From: Lutjanus erythropterus
Lineage: Eukaryota > Chordata > Actinopteri > Lutjaniformes > Lutjanidae
DNA: 64,000 nt
Assembly (NCBI GenBank): GCA_020091685.1
Contig: CM034603.1
Coordinates: 7,947,683-8,011,682 of the forward strand
Direction of reading: 5' to 3'
How positions within the stretch are numbered: the stretch's first letter is position 1; each line of letters begins with the position of its first letter. The position numbers were made by a program, and so were the translations under genes. The notes beneath the pieces are model-generated. The model was given only the letters and a program-made list of their open reading frames with translations, was not told where the DNA came from and made no database searches. Of this stretch, positions 12,126 to 21,492 are shown piece after piece.

Positions 12126-12156
12126 CTTTTTCCCCACATGATGTGGATGTCAGCAG
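12126..12156 (-). CDS. candidate 31-base cassette exon
   Basis: Minus-strand AG before 12156 and donor GTGAGC after 12126. Reads LLTSTSCGEK in phase 0. It starts with the same CTGCTG as the downstream cassette family and has the same length modulo 3, although it differs in size and sequence. It lies between the candidate exons 12337-12218 and 12019-11970 and joins both in frame. Confidence 0.35.
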
Positions 12157-12217
12157 CTCAGGCTCAACATGCCAACATGTAGAGCTGCTCCAAACAGGCC
12201 CCGGTGCAAGACGCTAC

Positions 12218-12337
12218 CTGGGGTGTCTTCAGCCCCGCCAGATGCAGAGGCTGTGATGCTGTGGTGTGAAACCTCTGGTGTGGTAGTAAGAAAGGATCCC
12301 TCTCATTGGACCACCTCGGCCTCTTAGTGACAGCGAT
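12218..12337 (-). CDS. candidate exon duplicated from the end of exon 4 (KRPRWS)
   Basis: Acceptor CTTACAG before 12337 and donor GTAGCG after 12218; 120 bases, open throughout in phase 0. It begins IAVTKRPRWSNERD, matching AAAKRPRWSDDSD near the end of exon 4 of the gene just upstream, so this is a duplicated piece of that exon. The rest reads PFLLPHQRFHTTASQPLHL and then AGLKTPQ. Exon 4 ends in TAA followed at once by GTAAGT, also phase 0, so the two could once have been joined. A weak donor (GTAGCG) lowers confidence. Confidence 0.4.
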
Positions 12338-12431
12338 CTGTAAGAGACATAAGCATGTTAGCTCTAGTATGTCTAGTATGTACTCTTAAAGGAACAGTTT
12401 GACATTTTGGGAACACACTATTTGCTTTTTT

Positions 12432-12437
12432 TTTATT
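12432..12437 (-). terminator. polyadenylation signal AATAAA
   Basis: AATAAA on the minus strand, about 23 bases after the TAA of the 347-residue gene, within an A-rich run. It would give an extremely short 3' UTR. It supports exon 4 as a possible final exon, but an A-rich tract makes the hexamer less informative. Confidence 0.4.
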
Positions 12438-12459
12438 GCTTTACATGTGGTTTACTTAC

Positions 12460-14560
12460 TTAGTCTGAGTCGCTGTCACTGTCGTCAGACCACCTCGGCC
12501 TCTTAGCGGCAGCCTGCTCGTCGCTCTCCTCCCTGCTTCTTTTTGTGGAGGAGCTGAGGCCAGAAGTTGAGGGGGATTCTTCATCTTCCTCACTGGTGAA
12601 GAATCCCAAAGACTGCTCTGAGGAGAGCGGCCCGATGGTCTCTGCATCTAGCTGAGGGATCACAAGCTGCTGCTCTCCATCCACACCAGCCACAACCATT
12701 CCTTCGTCAGCATCAGCGGGAGGAGGAGCTGGAGGACCGGCGAAAGGAAAAGGGTGGAGAGGAGCGTAAGGGAAAGCAAAGGGCGGAGCATAAGGGGGAG
12801 CAAAAGGAGCAGCATAAGGAGGAGCGTAAGGGAAAGCAAAGGGCAGAGCATAAGGGGGAGCAAAAGGAGCAGCATAAGGAAGAGCATAAGGGAAAACAAA
12901 GGGCGGAGCATAAGGTTGAGCAAAGGGGAAAGCAAAAGGGTCAGCAGGAATATGAGCAGCAGCAGGAGCCGGTGGTCTCCAGTCCATCCCAAGGTTTGGT
13001 GGCGGGAGCTGCTGAGGTGGAGGAGAAGGAGCTCTGGCATTTTCTTGTCCTCTCCTGCCATCACCAACTGCGTCCCCAACAGCTCCCTGAGGCACAGCCA
13101 CCTGAGGCACATTTTCATCATCTAGGCCCACAACGTTTATCTCTTCCTCCTCTTCCTCATAGACTAGGAGGATCGGAGGTGGGTAGATGATCTCTTGAGG
13201 CCATAAACCTGAGGGGGAACAAAGAGTTTACAAAGACTTTTAAGTAGAAATTAGGCTTAAATGCCTGATGCCTAAGCATACACATTGTAAAAAAGCCACC
13301 ACACACAAGGTACGACTACCACCTTTAAAAGTAGTAGTGCAGTTGTGCTGCTATTATTGTGATCACATGACCTGACTGATGCTGGAATAAGAATTACTGT
13401 TCGTACCATTTTCTTGAACCTCATCCTCGTAATCAGGGAGGAGTGGAGGCCCTTCTTGCCTTCCATCTGAAGAGGAACAAAGAAAAAATAAATGTCACAT
13501 TTTGGACCTTTTAGGCCTAAACATACACTGAGTGTAAATACTGTACAACACCAGATGCATCACAAACACATTGTAGAAAAGCCACCAAGACACAAAGTGC
13601 TATTACAGCCAAAAAAAGTGACTCTACCTAATCATTAGTGATTTGATTCAAAATAAGCTGTCCCTCTCACCTTCTTCATCAGGCTCAGCCACCCGAAGCA
13701 CAAACTCTTCATCTGGACCAACAACGTCCTCGTAATCAGGGAGGAGTGGAGAATCGTTGTTGATCCGGTTGTCTTCAGGATTTTCAGCAACAGGGCGAGC
13801 GATGCCGCTGTTTAAAAGCTGGAGGAAGCCACCTGAGGGGGAACAAAGTATAAAAAACTCACATTCTGGACATTTTTAGGCAAAATTAAGCTTAAAGGTT
13901 TAATTAATAATATTTTAATATTATATATTTTCTGAAAATTATTCCTCAGTCATCTCTTAAACGTTGACTTTAAAGGACCTATAAGAGTTGCAGATACATC
14001 TGAAGCAAAACGTAAAACATCCACAACAAGCAAACTCAACTGTCCACACAGAAGAACAGGCCCTCTGTTCTGTTTACACCTGCACCTTCTAATGTCCTGA
14101 TGTTAGAACGTTCTGACATCATGACGTTAACTCCTCAAAGTTCCATCGTTTCCATGGTGCCATCATTCGAAAAATGGCCCAGTCGCCATCTTTTTTCTCA
14201 AATAGTCGACGACAAATTAGTAAAAATCGATGCCCTTCAACCAAAATAAAAGTGTTTTCATATTACTACACCATTGTTTACACAGTCTAAACTTTTCCCG
14301 GGACATTCCGATCGTCAAAACCGAGAGTTTGTGTCTTTTTCCATTAAAGAATGTATTTTTTCCACACATTACCACTAAATATCCATATTTTAAAAACAGT
14401 AAACAGACAGTTTGCACTGAAAAAATATTTTAAGCATCTCAGGCAGGTGAATGAATAAATGAGGTGTGATATTAAAAGTTGTCTTACCTGCATAGTAGTT
14501 AAACCAGCGGCTGACTCTGGCCAGCAGGTGCTCCTCCACAGGGGGTCCATCAACAGCCAT
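12460..14560 (-). CDS. unrecognised 347-residue protein with PFA/PYA repeats and acidic tail
   Basis: Four exons: 14560-14488, 13832-13671, 13466-13407 and 13208-12460. All junctions are GT..AG and phase 1, reading continuously to TAA. The N-terminus has an amphipathic stretch (EEHLLARVSRWFNYYAG, then GFLQLLNSG). Exons 2 and 3 each carry an acidic PLLPDYED motif, so they are duplicated modules. Exon 4 adds a run of glutamates, a region of about 70 residues built from PFAFPYAP/PYAAPFAP blocks, then FFTSEEDEE, a basic KRPRW patch (possible NLS) and a SDSDSD end. No catalytic motif and no signal peptide. The start has good context (CAGAAATGG) and lies about 175 bases after a TATA box. Likely an intrinsically disordered nuclear or regulatory protein; I do not recognise the family. 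Two overlapping frames in the repeat, one on each strand, are long only because of its composition. Downstream DNA contains duplicated exon pieces. Confidence 0.75.
12747..12962. repeat. 60-bp coding minisatellite in exon 4
   Basis: Within exon 4 the DNA repeats in about 60-bp units, seen twice almost intact (12805-12930) with diverged flanking units. Each encodes about 20 residues of P-Y/F-A-x blocks. The four-residue periodicity within the 20-residue unit points to two levels of duplication. Copy number probably varies between individuals or species. Confidence 0.8.
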
Positions 14561-14733
14561 TTCTGCAGCAGCAGCAGGTCACTTTTTAAAAACAAAAAAG
14601 TTTTCTTCTCGCTTTTACTTTCTCTAGTTTTCTCTAGTTTTCCAAAAGATTTAACTCTCCGGTAGACTAGCTTTGCATCGGGTTAACTCCTGTCAAGTCC
14701 AAGTGCAAATGACAATTTTAAGGCCTTCAGCTT

Positions 14734-14741
14734 CTTATATA
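14734..14741 (-). promoter_or_regulatory. TATA box of the repeat-protein gene
   Basis: TATATAAG on the minus strand. Transcription would begin about 30 bases on, near 14705, giving a 5' UTR of about 145 bases before the ATG at 14560 with no intron. Supported by motif and spacing only. Confidence 0.55.
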
Positions 14742-14779
14742 GCACCTGCTGCATGTCACCATTCTGTTGCCATGGAAGC

Positions 14780-16740
14780 ACGTATGCGCGTGTGCGTGAG
14801 ATGATTTACAGTAATTGATGATTTACAGATTTTGAATAATTAAAAAATAATTATTGGTTTTCTGTCTGATTATGATCTCTGTCAGCACCTGAATGTGTCT
14901 ATAGAATAATAAACACGCAGTTTACAACTTGTTTATTAATTCTTGACAAACGCAAATAAACATGCTTCATATTGTCAATAGATGGTCGTCTTTTATTTAT
15001 ATTACAATGTATACCATATCCTTTTTATATGTATACCAGTCTCTCTTATTTAAATGCTTATTTTATCTAAACATACAATAAATCATTCATGTCTCTAACG
15101 TGCATTTATTCAGTGCAATATACTGTATATTTATATTTACACAGTGCAATCATACCGTGCAATAATACTATTCATACTCTGAAATCGTCATGTGAATTTG
15201 TTGCTTGTATCTCTGAAATTATCCATTTTACAAGGCAAGTTATTTTTCTTAGCATAATACTACACACTATTTGTGTATGACAACATGTGCAAATATCCTG
15301 TACAATTATCCATATATCTGTAAAACTGAAAGGTGTATATAGTTTTTGTATAGAGCCCAACCTATACACCAGTATTTTCTTTTAAATAGAACATAGTGCA
15401 GATTGTTTTTATTTGTTAGCTTTATATGCAGCGTTCTGTGCATATTTAATCATTTTCTTTATTCGGGATTAATGTATAGATATAATTTACTCTATTTGTG
15501 TTTTTTTAATTTATAGTTATTTGTAATTATTAAAAACACCAGTGAAAGTTTACTGTTTCAGTGCCATGATAACATTTTGGACAATAAAGTTTATTGCTAA
15601 ACTGCAGACCCCTGCCTCCATCACATATCTTTGCAGGAAGTGTTGCAAAAAATGTATGTTTATGTACATATTCTTTATTCAGTAGGCTATATCATGTTGC
15701 GTATAAAGAATTAGTTGGTAGAAATTGCTAGAATTTTTTCTGCCTGTACTTTTGAATCCTTGAGCTGCTGCAGCAAGTGACTTTCCTCAGCGTGGGATCA
15801 ATAAACTATCTAACTAACTGTTTTTTGAAGATACAGTACTAATGTTTAAAATTACCTTGTGCGCATCATGTTCACGCACCAACAGAAGTTTCAGTCTCAA
15901 CATTATTCCAAGTAATTTCATTAATTGTAATATAAATGCTGAGCTACTGTATATTCTTTCTCCCAGAATAAAAAAATTCTCCTGCCGGATTCGTTGTAAT
16001 TTTAAACTGTCAGCTGCTTTTAAAGGATTAAAGAGGGTGAGAGGAGCCGATGTCATATGGTGATGATGATGATGATGATATTGCTGTTAGTCACTCCAAC
16101 TCCAGCTGCTAGTGGAAACAAACTAAACATGCAACATAGATTCAGAAGAAACTTTTTTCTTTAATGATGTAAATACACATCTTTCTTTACATTCATTTTG
16201 TGTACAGCAACCACTAGCACACAGAGACAAAACTAACAATCAGGAAAAAAACATGACTGGACTGAGCAAAGATCAAGTACAAGACTCCTTACTGAGAGAA
16301 GCTGATCAAGGAAGCAAAAGAGCGCTGTTTTGAGCAAATAAAGGTAATCAATGTGCTCGCCAGTGGTCAGAAAGGTTAAATTATAGTAGTTGATAATACA
16401 GTAAGCGTTCACCATTTCACTGTGCTAATAAGACAGTGGTTCTCATGTCACTGTCCAAATTGCATCTGAATTACATACATATAGACAAAAAGTCAGCAAT
16501 ATATGGATTCATAGTTAAATACATCTAATAGCTGTCAAGACAGTTAAATAAAAAGAAAATATGTCAACCTGTTGGTGGCACTTGAAGAAAAGTCAAATCA
16601 CCAGAGTTGTTCAGGTATTTCAGTACAGACCAAAGTGGTGGACTGACTGACTGATATTGCCATGACTGGCTTCCATTATTTGTTATTCGTGACATCTGTC
16701 ATTTTCAAACTTCCTGAAGAAAGAAGAAATTAGAGGATCA
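14780..16740. other. intergenic; retroelement tail and short repeats
   Basis: No gene found. AT-rich, with (GAT)n at about 16060-16080. TTTCCTCAGCGTGGGATCAATAAACTATCTAACTAACT at 15783-15820 resembles the 3' tail and target-site stutter of a fish non-LTR element. Overlapping short frames on both strands at 14.2-14.6 and 15.8-16.1 kb have no domain or splice support. Confidence 0.55.
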
Positions 16741-16749
16741 GGACTTAAA

Positions 16750-17535
16750 ATATAAATTTATTGACACATGGGACACACAGTGTATACATACATCAACAAC
16801 CCTAGTCATTCCTGAAATTTAAAATCAGCGATAGTTACAAATGACACCCAGAGTAGGTGGTGGCTGGAGTTGTAACACTGTCACAAAGGATTAATTCATG
16901 AAATTGGACAGAGAGTAACAACAGTTCAAAAGACAGAATGGTCAAACAAGGGACAAACAAGTACATAAAGAGAAAGATCACTATGTCAGATGTCAAAACA
17001 ATGTCTGATCACATTCACACTCTTTTCTCCCATGTTGCCTGATTATCCCTGGGTGAGGTCTACACATTTTATAAGTTGCCACTCTTCCTTTATATATTCC
17101 ACTAGTTCCATGTAGCCAATGAGCTACTCTGCCCATTTCCCAAGGACATTGGTCTTCAAGTCAAAATCTTCTTTTCGGCCAATTTTTGATTCACTCATAT
17201 TTCCAATTGCAGATGTGACATCCACCATGACTCTTAACCATTCTCACTTGGCAACTTCATGCAGACATATTTTTTTGATGCATTTGAAATGTATCCTCTC
17301 AAAGCTTCTTGGGTGCTGGTGTCAGATCTTTGCACTGCTGCCAGAAAGTCTTTGTCAGCTGCCTCTGGGTCACAATTGAGATTAAAAATAATATCACCCA
17401 GTGATTTATGCCACTTTTAAATACCAGGCCTGAACAAATCATTGTCCGCAGGATTTTTGATGCAAACTGGCAGCAAACAAGTGACTCAGAAATCCAAAGA
17501 TCAATCATCAGTTGCTAACTGCTTGATGTTCATTG
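16750..17535 (-). pseudogene. third, decayed copy of the 310-residue gene (exon 2 and 3' UTR)
   Basis: On the minus strand 17535-17120 matches exon 2 of the neighbouring genes: the TTAGCAACTGATGATTGATC start, the FNLNCDPEAADKDF-like segment, a QREDFDLK-like segment and the NWAE/KWAE end (here KWAE before the stop). Frameshifts break it into pieces. The 3' flank to about 16750, including the CCATGTGTCAATAAATTT polyadenylation context, matches the flank of the intact copy at 21.5 kb. No exon 1 is present; it is followed directly by the 3' flank of the 17895-18946 copy. Confidence 0.75.
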
Positions 17536-17837
17536 GTGTGATAAAAAGACAATAAAATTACACAATCTGACATACAGTGCTATAGACATTCAGTACAGGG
17601 AAACTGACTAACAACAATTCAAAAGACAAAATGGTCTCAAAGGGAAAACAAACAAGCACATAAAGCAAGTATGAGAAAAGAACATCAGGCATCAACATCA
17701 TGTATGATTCATTCTTACTCTTCTGTCCTATGTTGGTTATTCCTGCTTGATGTCTATACACATTTTATCTTGTCTATTTATTTTGTCGCAATTCTGGCTT
17801 CATATATTCTACTGGTTTCATGTTGCATTATGTATGT

Positions 17838-17843
17838 TTTATT
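17838..17843 (-). terminator. polyadenylation signal AATAAA
   Basis: Minus-strand AATAAA about 52 bases beyond the stop of the 310-residue copy. A second AATAAA lies about 55 bases further on. The copy's ancestral distal signal seems to have been separated from it by the inserted pseudogene copy. Confidence 0.35.
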
Positions 17844-17894
17844 TTGAGCATAATCAAACTTTTTCACAGCTGGATTTGGAAAGTGGTCAGTGAA

Positions 17895-18946
17895 CTACTC
17901 TGCCCAGTTCCCAAGGGCATTGGCCTTCAAGTCAAAATCTTCTCTTTGAGCAATCCTCGCACCATCCAAAAGTCCAATTCCACATGAGAGTTGGAACTTG
18001 GCATTTAACCATTCCAGCTCTGCAACCTGGAGCAGCATTGTCTTTCGTAAACCAGTTGACAAGTATCCTTTAAAGTACTGTTGGGTGCGGCTGTCGGATT
18101 TTTGCACTTGAGCCACAAAATCTTTGTCAGCTGCTTCTGGATCACAGTTGAGATTGAAGATAAGAACAGGTGGTGGTATTTCATTAGACCTGCCCAGCTC
18201 ATCAGCTGTACCATTTTTGATGCGGAGAAGATGAACCTGCAAACTGTTTGCAAACCACTTTCCCAGACCGTAATTTAGTGTTGTGATGTCTTCATATATC
18301 GGTATGCTGTGGTTTCCTCCCAGTTCAGACAAAGATCGGTAATCAGTTGCTAACCGCTTGACGTACCTTGGTGTGATAAAAAGACAAAATAATCACACAA
18401 TCTGACATACAGTCCTATACACATTCAGTACTGGGAATCTGATTTTATAGGGTAGATATAGACAAATACTCATCACAGTACCTACCTCTCTGTCTCCTCT
18501 CTCATCCTGGTGGGGTTGTTTGCAATGTGGGGTACCAGCCTCAGGTACTCGCTGATGGTGTAGACATGTGGTGGGTAGTATCCTCTCAGGTCTTTGAAAA
18601 ATAATCCTGGAATGGGCCCTGAGTCTGACACCCACTCACCCCTGACCTGTTTAGCAAGTGTGTCAAACAACACAGCCAGGGACAGAGCCACTACCCCCAC
18701 GCCACCAAGAGTGACCCTGCCCTCTCTCCCAAAAGTGGTCCTCAGGCTCTGGGTGAAGTCCTCCAGCTGCTTGGGGGTCAGGGAGGACTGCACTGCTGTG
18801 TAGTGGTCCTTCAGCTGAAGTGAAGAGTTGGCAGACAGCATGTTGATGAAAAGAGGACTGGGGTTGTAGTCTGGGAAAGGGCAGACGTCTCGAGCGACAG
18901 AGACCAAAGGGGAGAAGTCCTCAGGAGGACAGATAGTCATCGCCAT
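17895..18946 (-). CDS. unrecognised two-exon gene, tandem copy A (310 residues)
   Basis: Exon 1 18946-18486 and exon 2 18366-17895, joined at an Arg codon (phase 2; donor GTAGGT, acceptor CACACCAAG). No signal peptide. Residues 78-97 form a glycine-bearing hydrophobic segment (VTLGGVGVVALSLAVLFDTL), possibly buried or membrane-associated. The N-terminus has CPPEDFSPL and CPFPDYNPSPLF. Exon 2 is more hydrophilic and ends REDFDLKANALGNWAE. The ATG has AAGATGG context and is the first possible start. It is paired with copy B (21991-23040) and pseudogene 16750-17535; copies share introns, flanks and UTR, so they arose by tandem duplication. Function unknown, and I recognise no domain. Intact frames, conserved splice sites and unequal divergence argue that it is a real expressed family. 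Confidence 0.85.
18464..18870. other. homogenised tract shared with copy B
   Basis: From the exon 1 side of the intron (AGACAAATACTCATCACAG) through most of exon 1, this stretch is nearly base-identical to about 22558-22964. Only scattered differences appear, for example TAT/TTT at the GYY/GNY codon and CTG/CGG near the middle. Exon 2 and the rest of the intron differ much more. Identity at silent and intronic sites suggests recent gene conversion, not protein constraint alone. Confidence 0.7.
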
Positions 18947-19190
18947 CTTGCCAGGAATTTGACTACCAATGATCTCAGCAGAATAAGTTTAAACTGCACA
19001 ATACCGCTTGTTCCGTGACCGACTGACAGGCTGTCCACAGACATCACAAATAAATTCACAGTGGGACTATGACGTCTGTAATTAATCATTCACCTGATTC
19101 CAACATACGTGCTCATGTCTGAGTCTGTGACTAATGTTTGATCTGCTAGTCATCTTGCCAAAGCACATTGATTTTTTTGGGAAACTTTTA
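18947..19190 (-). promoter_or_regulatory. duplicated upstream region of copy A
   Basis: The sequence upstream of copy A matches that upstream of copy B (about 23041-23195): ATTGTGCAGTTTAAAC/TTGTATAGTTTAAAC, GCCTGTCAG/GCAGCCTGTCAG, a TGTGATGTC block, a TGACGTCA-type (CRE-like) site and AATTAATNATTCACCTGAT. The duplication therefore carried the promoter. No clear TATA box at the expected distance. The TGACGTC element is present in both and may be functional. Confidence 0.45.
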
Positions 19191-19695
19191 TGAGTGAGTC
19201 CAAAAAAAAAGATAATGGGCACAATGTGCCATGCATTAGTAATAATGGTAATTTCCAGCTCAGCACATCAAAGCAGTGCAGCTGTACAAAAGCTAGTATT
19301 TTCCACTATGATGAAATTTAAAATTTTTCTGCTTACATACAAAAACATTTTGGTTTGGGAATTTTTCACAATAATGCAGTTACATTGCAGATAACATTTA
19401 CTTTCATCAGGAAAACAGTTTGTGTCAATGTCACTGTTTGTGGTGAGAACATAATATCTCTGTATTTTCCACTATGATGACATTTACAATTTTCAATTTT
19501 TATATTTACTTTTTTTTGGGGGGGGGGGGTTTCACCTTTACCAGAAAAAAGCAGCAGACAGGAAGCAGTCAGGAAGTTGAGTGCCTAAGTCACATCCCTT
19601 CCAGTGGACCACCATGGAAAAACTGTAGTCTATGGCGAGAGACTAATTATTTTTTTTATCTCATTTGAATTGTGCCACGAATCACACATTAGGTA
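19191..19695. other. non-coding stretch upstream of copy A
   Basis: AT-rich, with poly-A, poly-T and poly-G tracts (a G run at about 19518-19530). Two copies of a TATTTTCCACTATGATGA block lie at about 19298 and 19465. Nothing coding is supported. Confidence 0.5.
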
Positions 19696-19697
19696 TT

Positions 19698-19836
19698 TCT
19701 CAATTTAAAGAAAATCAGAAAAAAACACACTGTCTCGCTTTCTTGTTGATTTATTTAGTATCCGACGTTTCGGTCTGGATGACCTTCATCAGGTATACCT
19801 GAAGGTCGGGAGTTTTTTCTGATTTTCTTCAAGTTG
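19698..19836. mobile_element. Penelope-like element fragment between inverted repeats
   Basis: AAAGAAAATCAGAAAAAAAC at about 19706 is mirrored by GTTTTTTCTGATTTTCTTC at about 19811. The enclosed segment contains the hammerhead core listed separately. Penelope-like elements are known to carry hammerhead motifs in their terminal repeats; the inverted arrangement here may be a partial inverted terminal repeat. No reverse-transcriptase remnant seen. Confidence 0.45.
19758..19798 (-). ncRNA. minimal hammerhead ribozyme motif (Penelope type)
   Basis: Minus strand, in order: GUAUAC (stem I 5' strand, 19798-19793), CUGAUGA core (19792-19786), one A, stem II GGUC-AUCCA-GACC, GAAA, palindromic ACGU as a minimal stem III, cleavage triplet GUC (19766-19764), then GGAUAC closing stem I (5 of 6 pairs). 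The conserved CUGAUGA..GAAA residues and NUH site are all present. Known biology: Penelope retroelements encode hammerheads with very short palindromic stem III that are thought to work as dimers. The extra A after the core and the 41-base size are as read from the sequence. Activity is inferred, not shown. Confidence 0.65.
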
Positions 19837-21480
19837 AATCTTCCTCCGATGCACCTGTCATACATTCAGGTGTGCAGAGACATTTTTTTTAATGTTTTAG
19901 TATTTCTCAATTTAGAAAATATTTTTTCAAGTCGAGAAAGTTTCAGCTTATTAGTTATAAACGATATATAGGGATTAATTATACATAGCTACATAAAACT
20001 ATTATTTGTTTTATGAAGACGGCACTTTGATGTTGTACTACCACAATTTAGTGGGTATAATACTATATATTATGTTACTGGCAGACCAAGATCAAATCAT
20101 CACACTTTAGTCACCAAGGCTGCGCTTTCATATAACAAGACAAACAGGAAAATCACAAAAAATTGTCAAGTAGACCGTTGAAAAACAAATAAACACACAA
20201 ATGTCCAGTTTCCCATCCTTCCTGGAAAGGAAAGTAATCCCAAAAGGAGTTTAATAACCATGTCTGAGCCTCCAAAAAGCAGTTATGCACCTTTAATACG
20301 GGCCAAAAAAAAAAAAAACCCACTAACACCTGCTAACATCTGCAAATTCATCCTGTGAATTTTGTGCAGCCTTGCAAGTTTGCAAATTTGACATCATACA
20401 TGTACGTCTCAATGAACTGACTCCATGTTCTGTTTTATTTTTCATTATTTTTTGCATTGTTATTTCTTTATTTTGTCACAGGTGCTGAAAAGAACAGACG
20501 ATTTCTCTTCGTTATTGACATTTGTCAATGCTCCGTGCACTTCATCTATAAATAAAGCATATTTTGTTTGAGTTTTTGTACTCTTGAGCCTTTTTGGTGA
20601 AGTATAGGATGTGGTTTTGTTCTTCCTGTGTGGGGTAATGATGAGATGCACAGCCACCTCCACCTGCTGACAGCGGACCGCCCTCATTGTACTGGACTTG
20701 GCACTGCTATTTCAATCTATATAATCTAATCTAACACAGACGGGCGTTTAAAGAAGGTTTATCATTGGAGAAGTAGCTCTTGGCAGGTCACAGGTGATTA
20801 GAAAGCCTGTTAAATTTATACATGGTGCAGATTTAAAAATCTACTTAGGAACTAGTGCAGATTATCAGACTGATATCTCAGTGTATAACATTTAGACTCA
20901 TTCCTTCTCCTGCTGCTCTAGTCATAAATTATATTCCACTAAATATGTCAGTCACAATTATCATCTCCACCTCTGACGGTGGTGAAATGTCCCAAAAAGC
21001 ACCTGATTAAGTCTTACAAAATAAAACACCTAATAATAGCAGGTGTCTTGTTCCAGTTATTTCATCATTTATTATTATGCCATCCCTTCTGATTTGTTCA
21101 TTACTGAAAACTGCAGCCCCAACATCATTGTCCACCCAAGCCTTACTGATAAATGATCTGATTCTGAAGCAATATCTGGATATGACTAGTTTATGTGAAC
21201 CCAAATTAAAGGGGGCTGTCCTGGTAGCTCGGTTATTTTAAACTCTGGAATTAAAACCATCCCGATTATCTAGAAACTCCCTTGTCCAAGAACTGGATTC
21301 CACCTTGTGATACTTTATAGACCATCTGGCCCTTACTCCAGATACTGGTGTCACCAACCTAACCACCCTGGTGTCACCTGAGAATCTGTCTCTGAAGTAT
21401 AGACTTCCATTATTTGTTACTCATGACATCTGTCAGTTTTTTCACTTCCTAAATACAAAAAAGAGGCTCATGACTTAAAA
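19837..21480. other. intergenic between tandem copies A and B
   Basis: No supported gene. AT-rich unique sequence and short poly-A tracts. It separates the upstream region of copy A from the 3' flank of copy B. The stretch CATTATTTGTTACTCATGACATCTGTC at about 21408-21435 matches 16675-16700 and marks the left border of the duplicated unit. Confidence 0.5.
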
Positions 21481-21486
21481 TGTAAA

Positions 21487-21492
21487 TTTATT
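21487..21492 (-). terminator. polyadenylation signal of copy B
   Basis: Minus-strand AATAAA in the context TGTCAATAAATTTACA, about 500 bases after the stop. The same context is conserved at about 16752, in the pseudogene flank, which suggests it is the true 3' end of the family's transcripts. A nearer AATAAA at 21814-21809 is an alternative. Confidence 0.4.

Noticed and set aside
12660-13125. Long open frames on both strands across exon 4 (leucine-rich on minus, serine/arginine-rich on plus)
   Set aside because: They are other-frame readings of the 60-bp repeat; the PFA/PYA frame alone joins spliced exons upstream and ends at a sensible stop.
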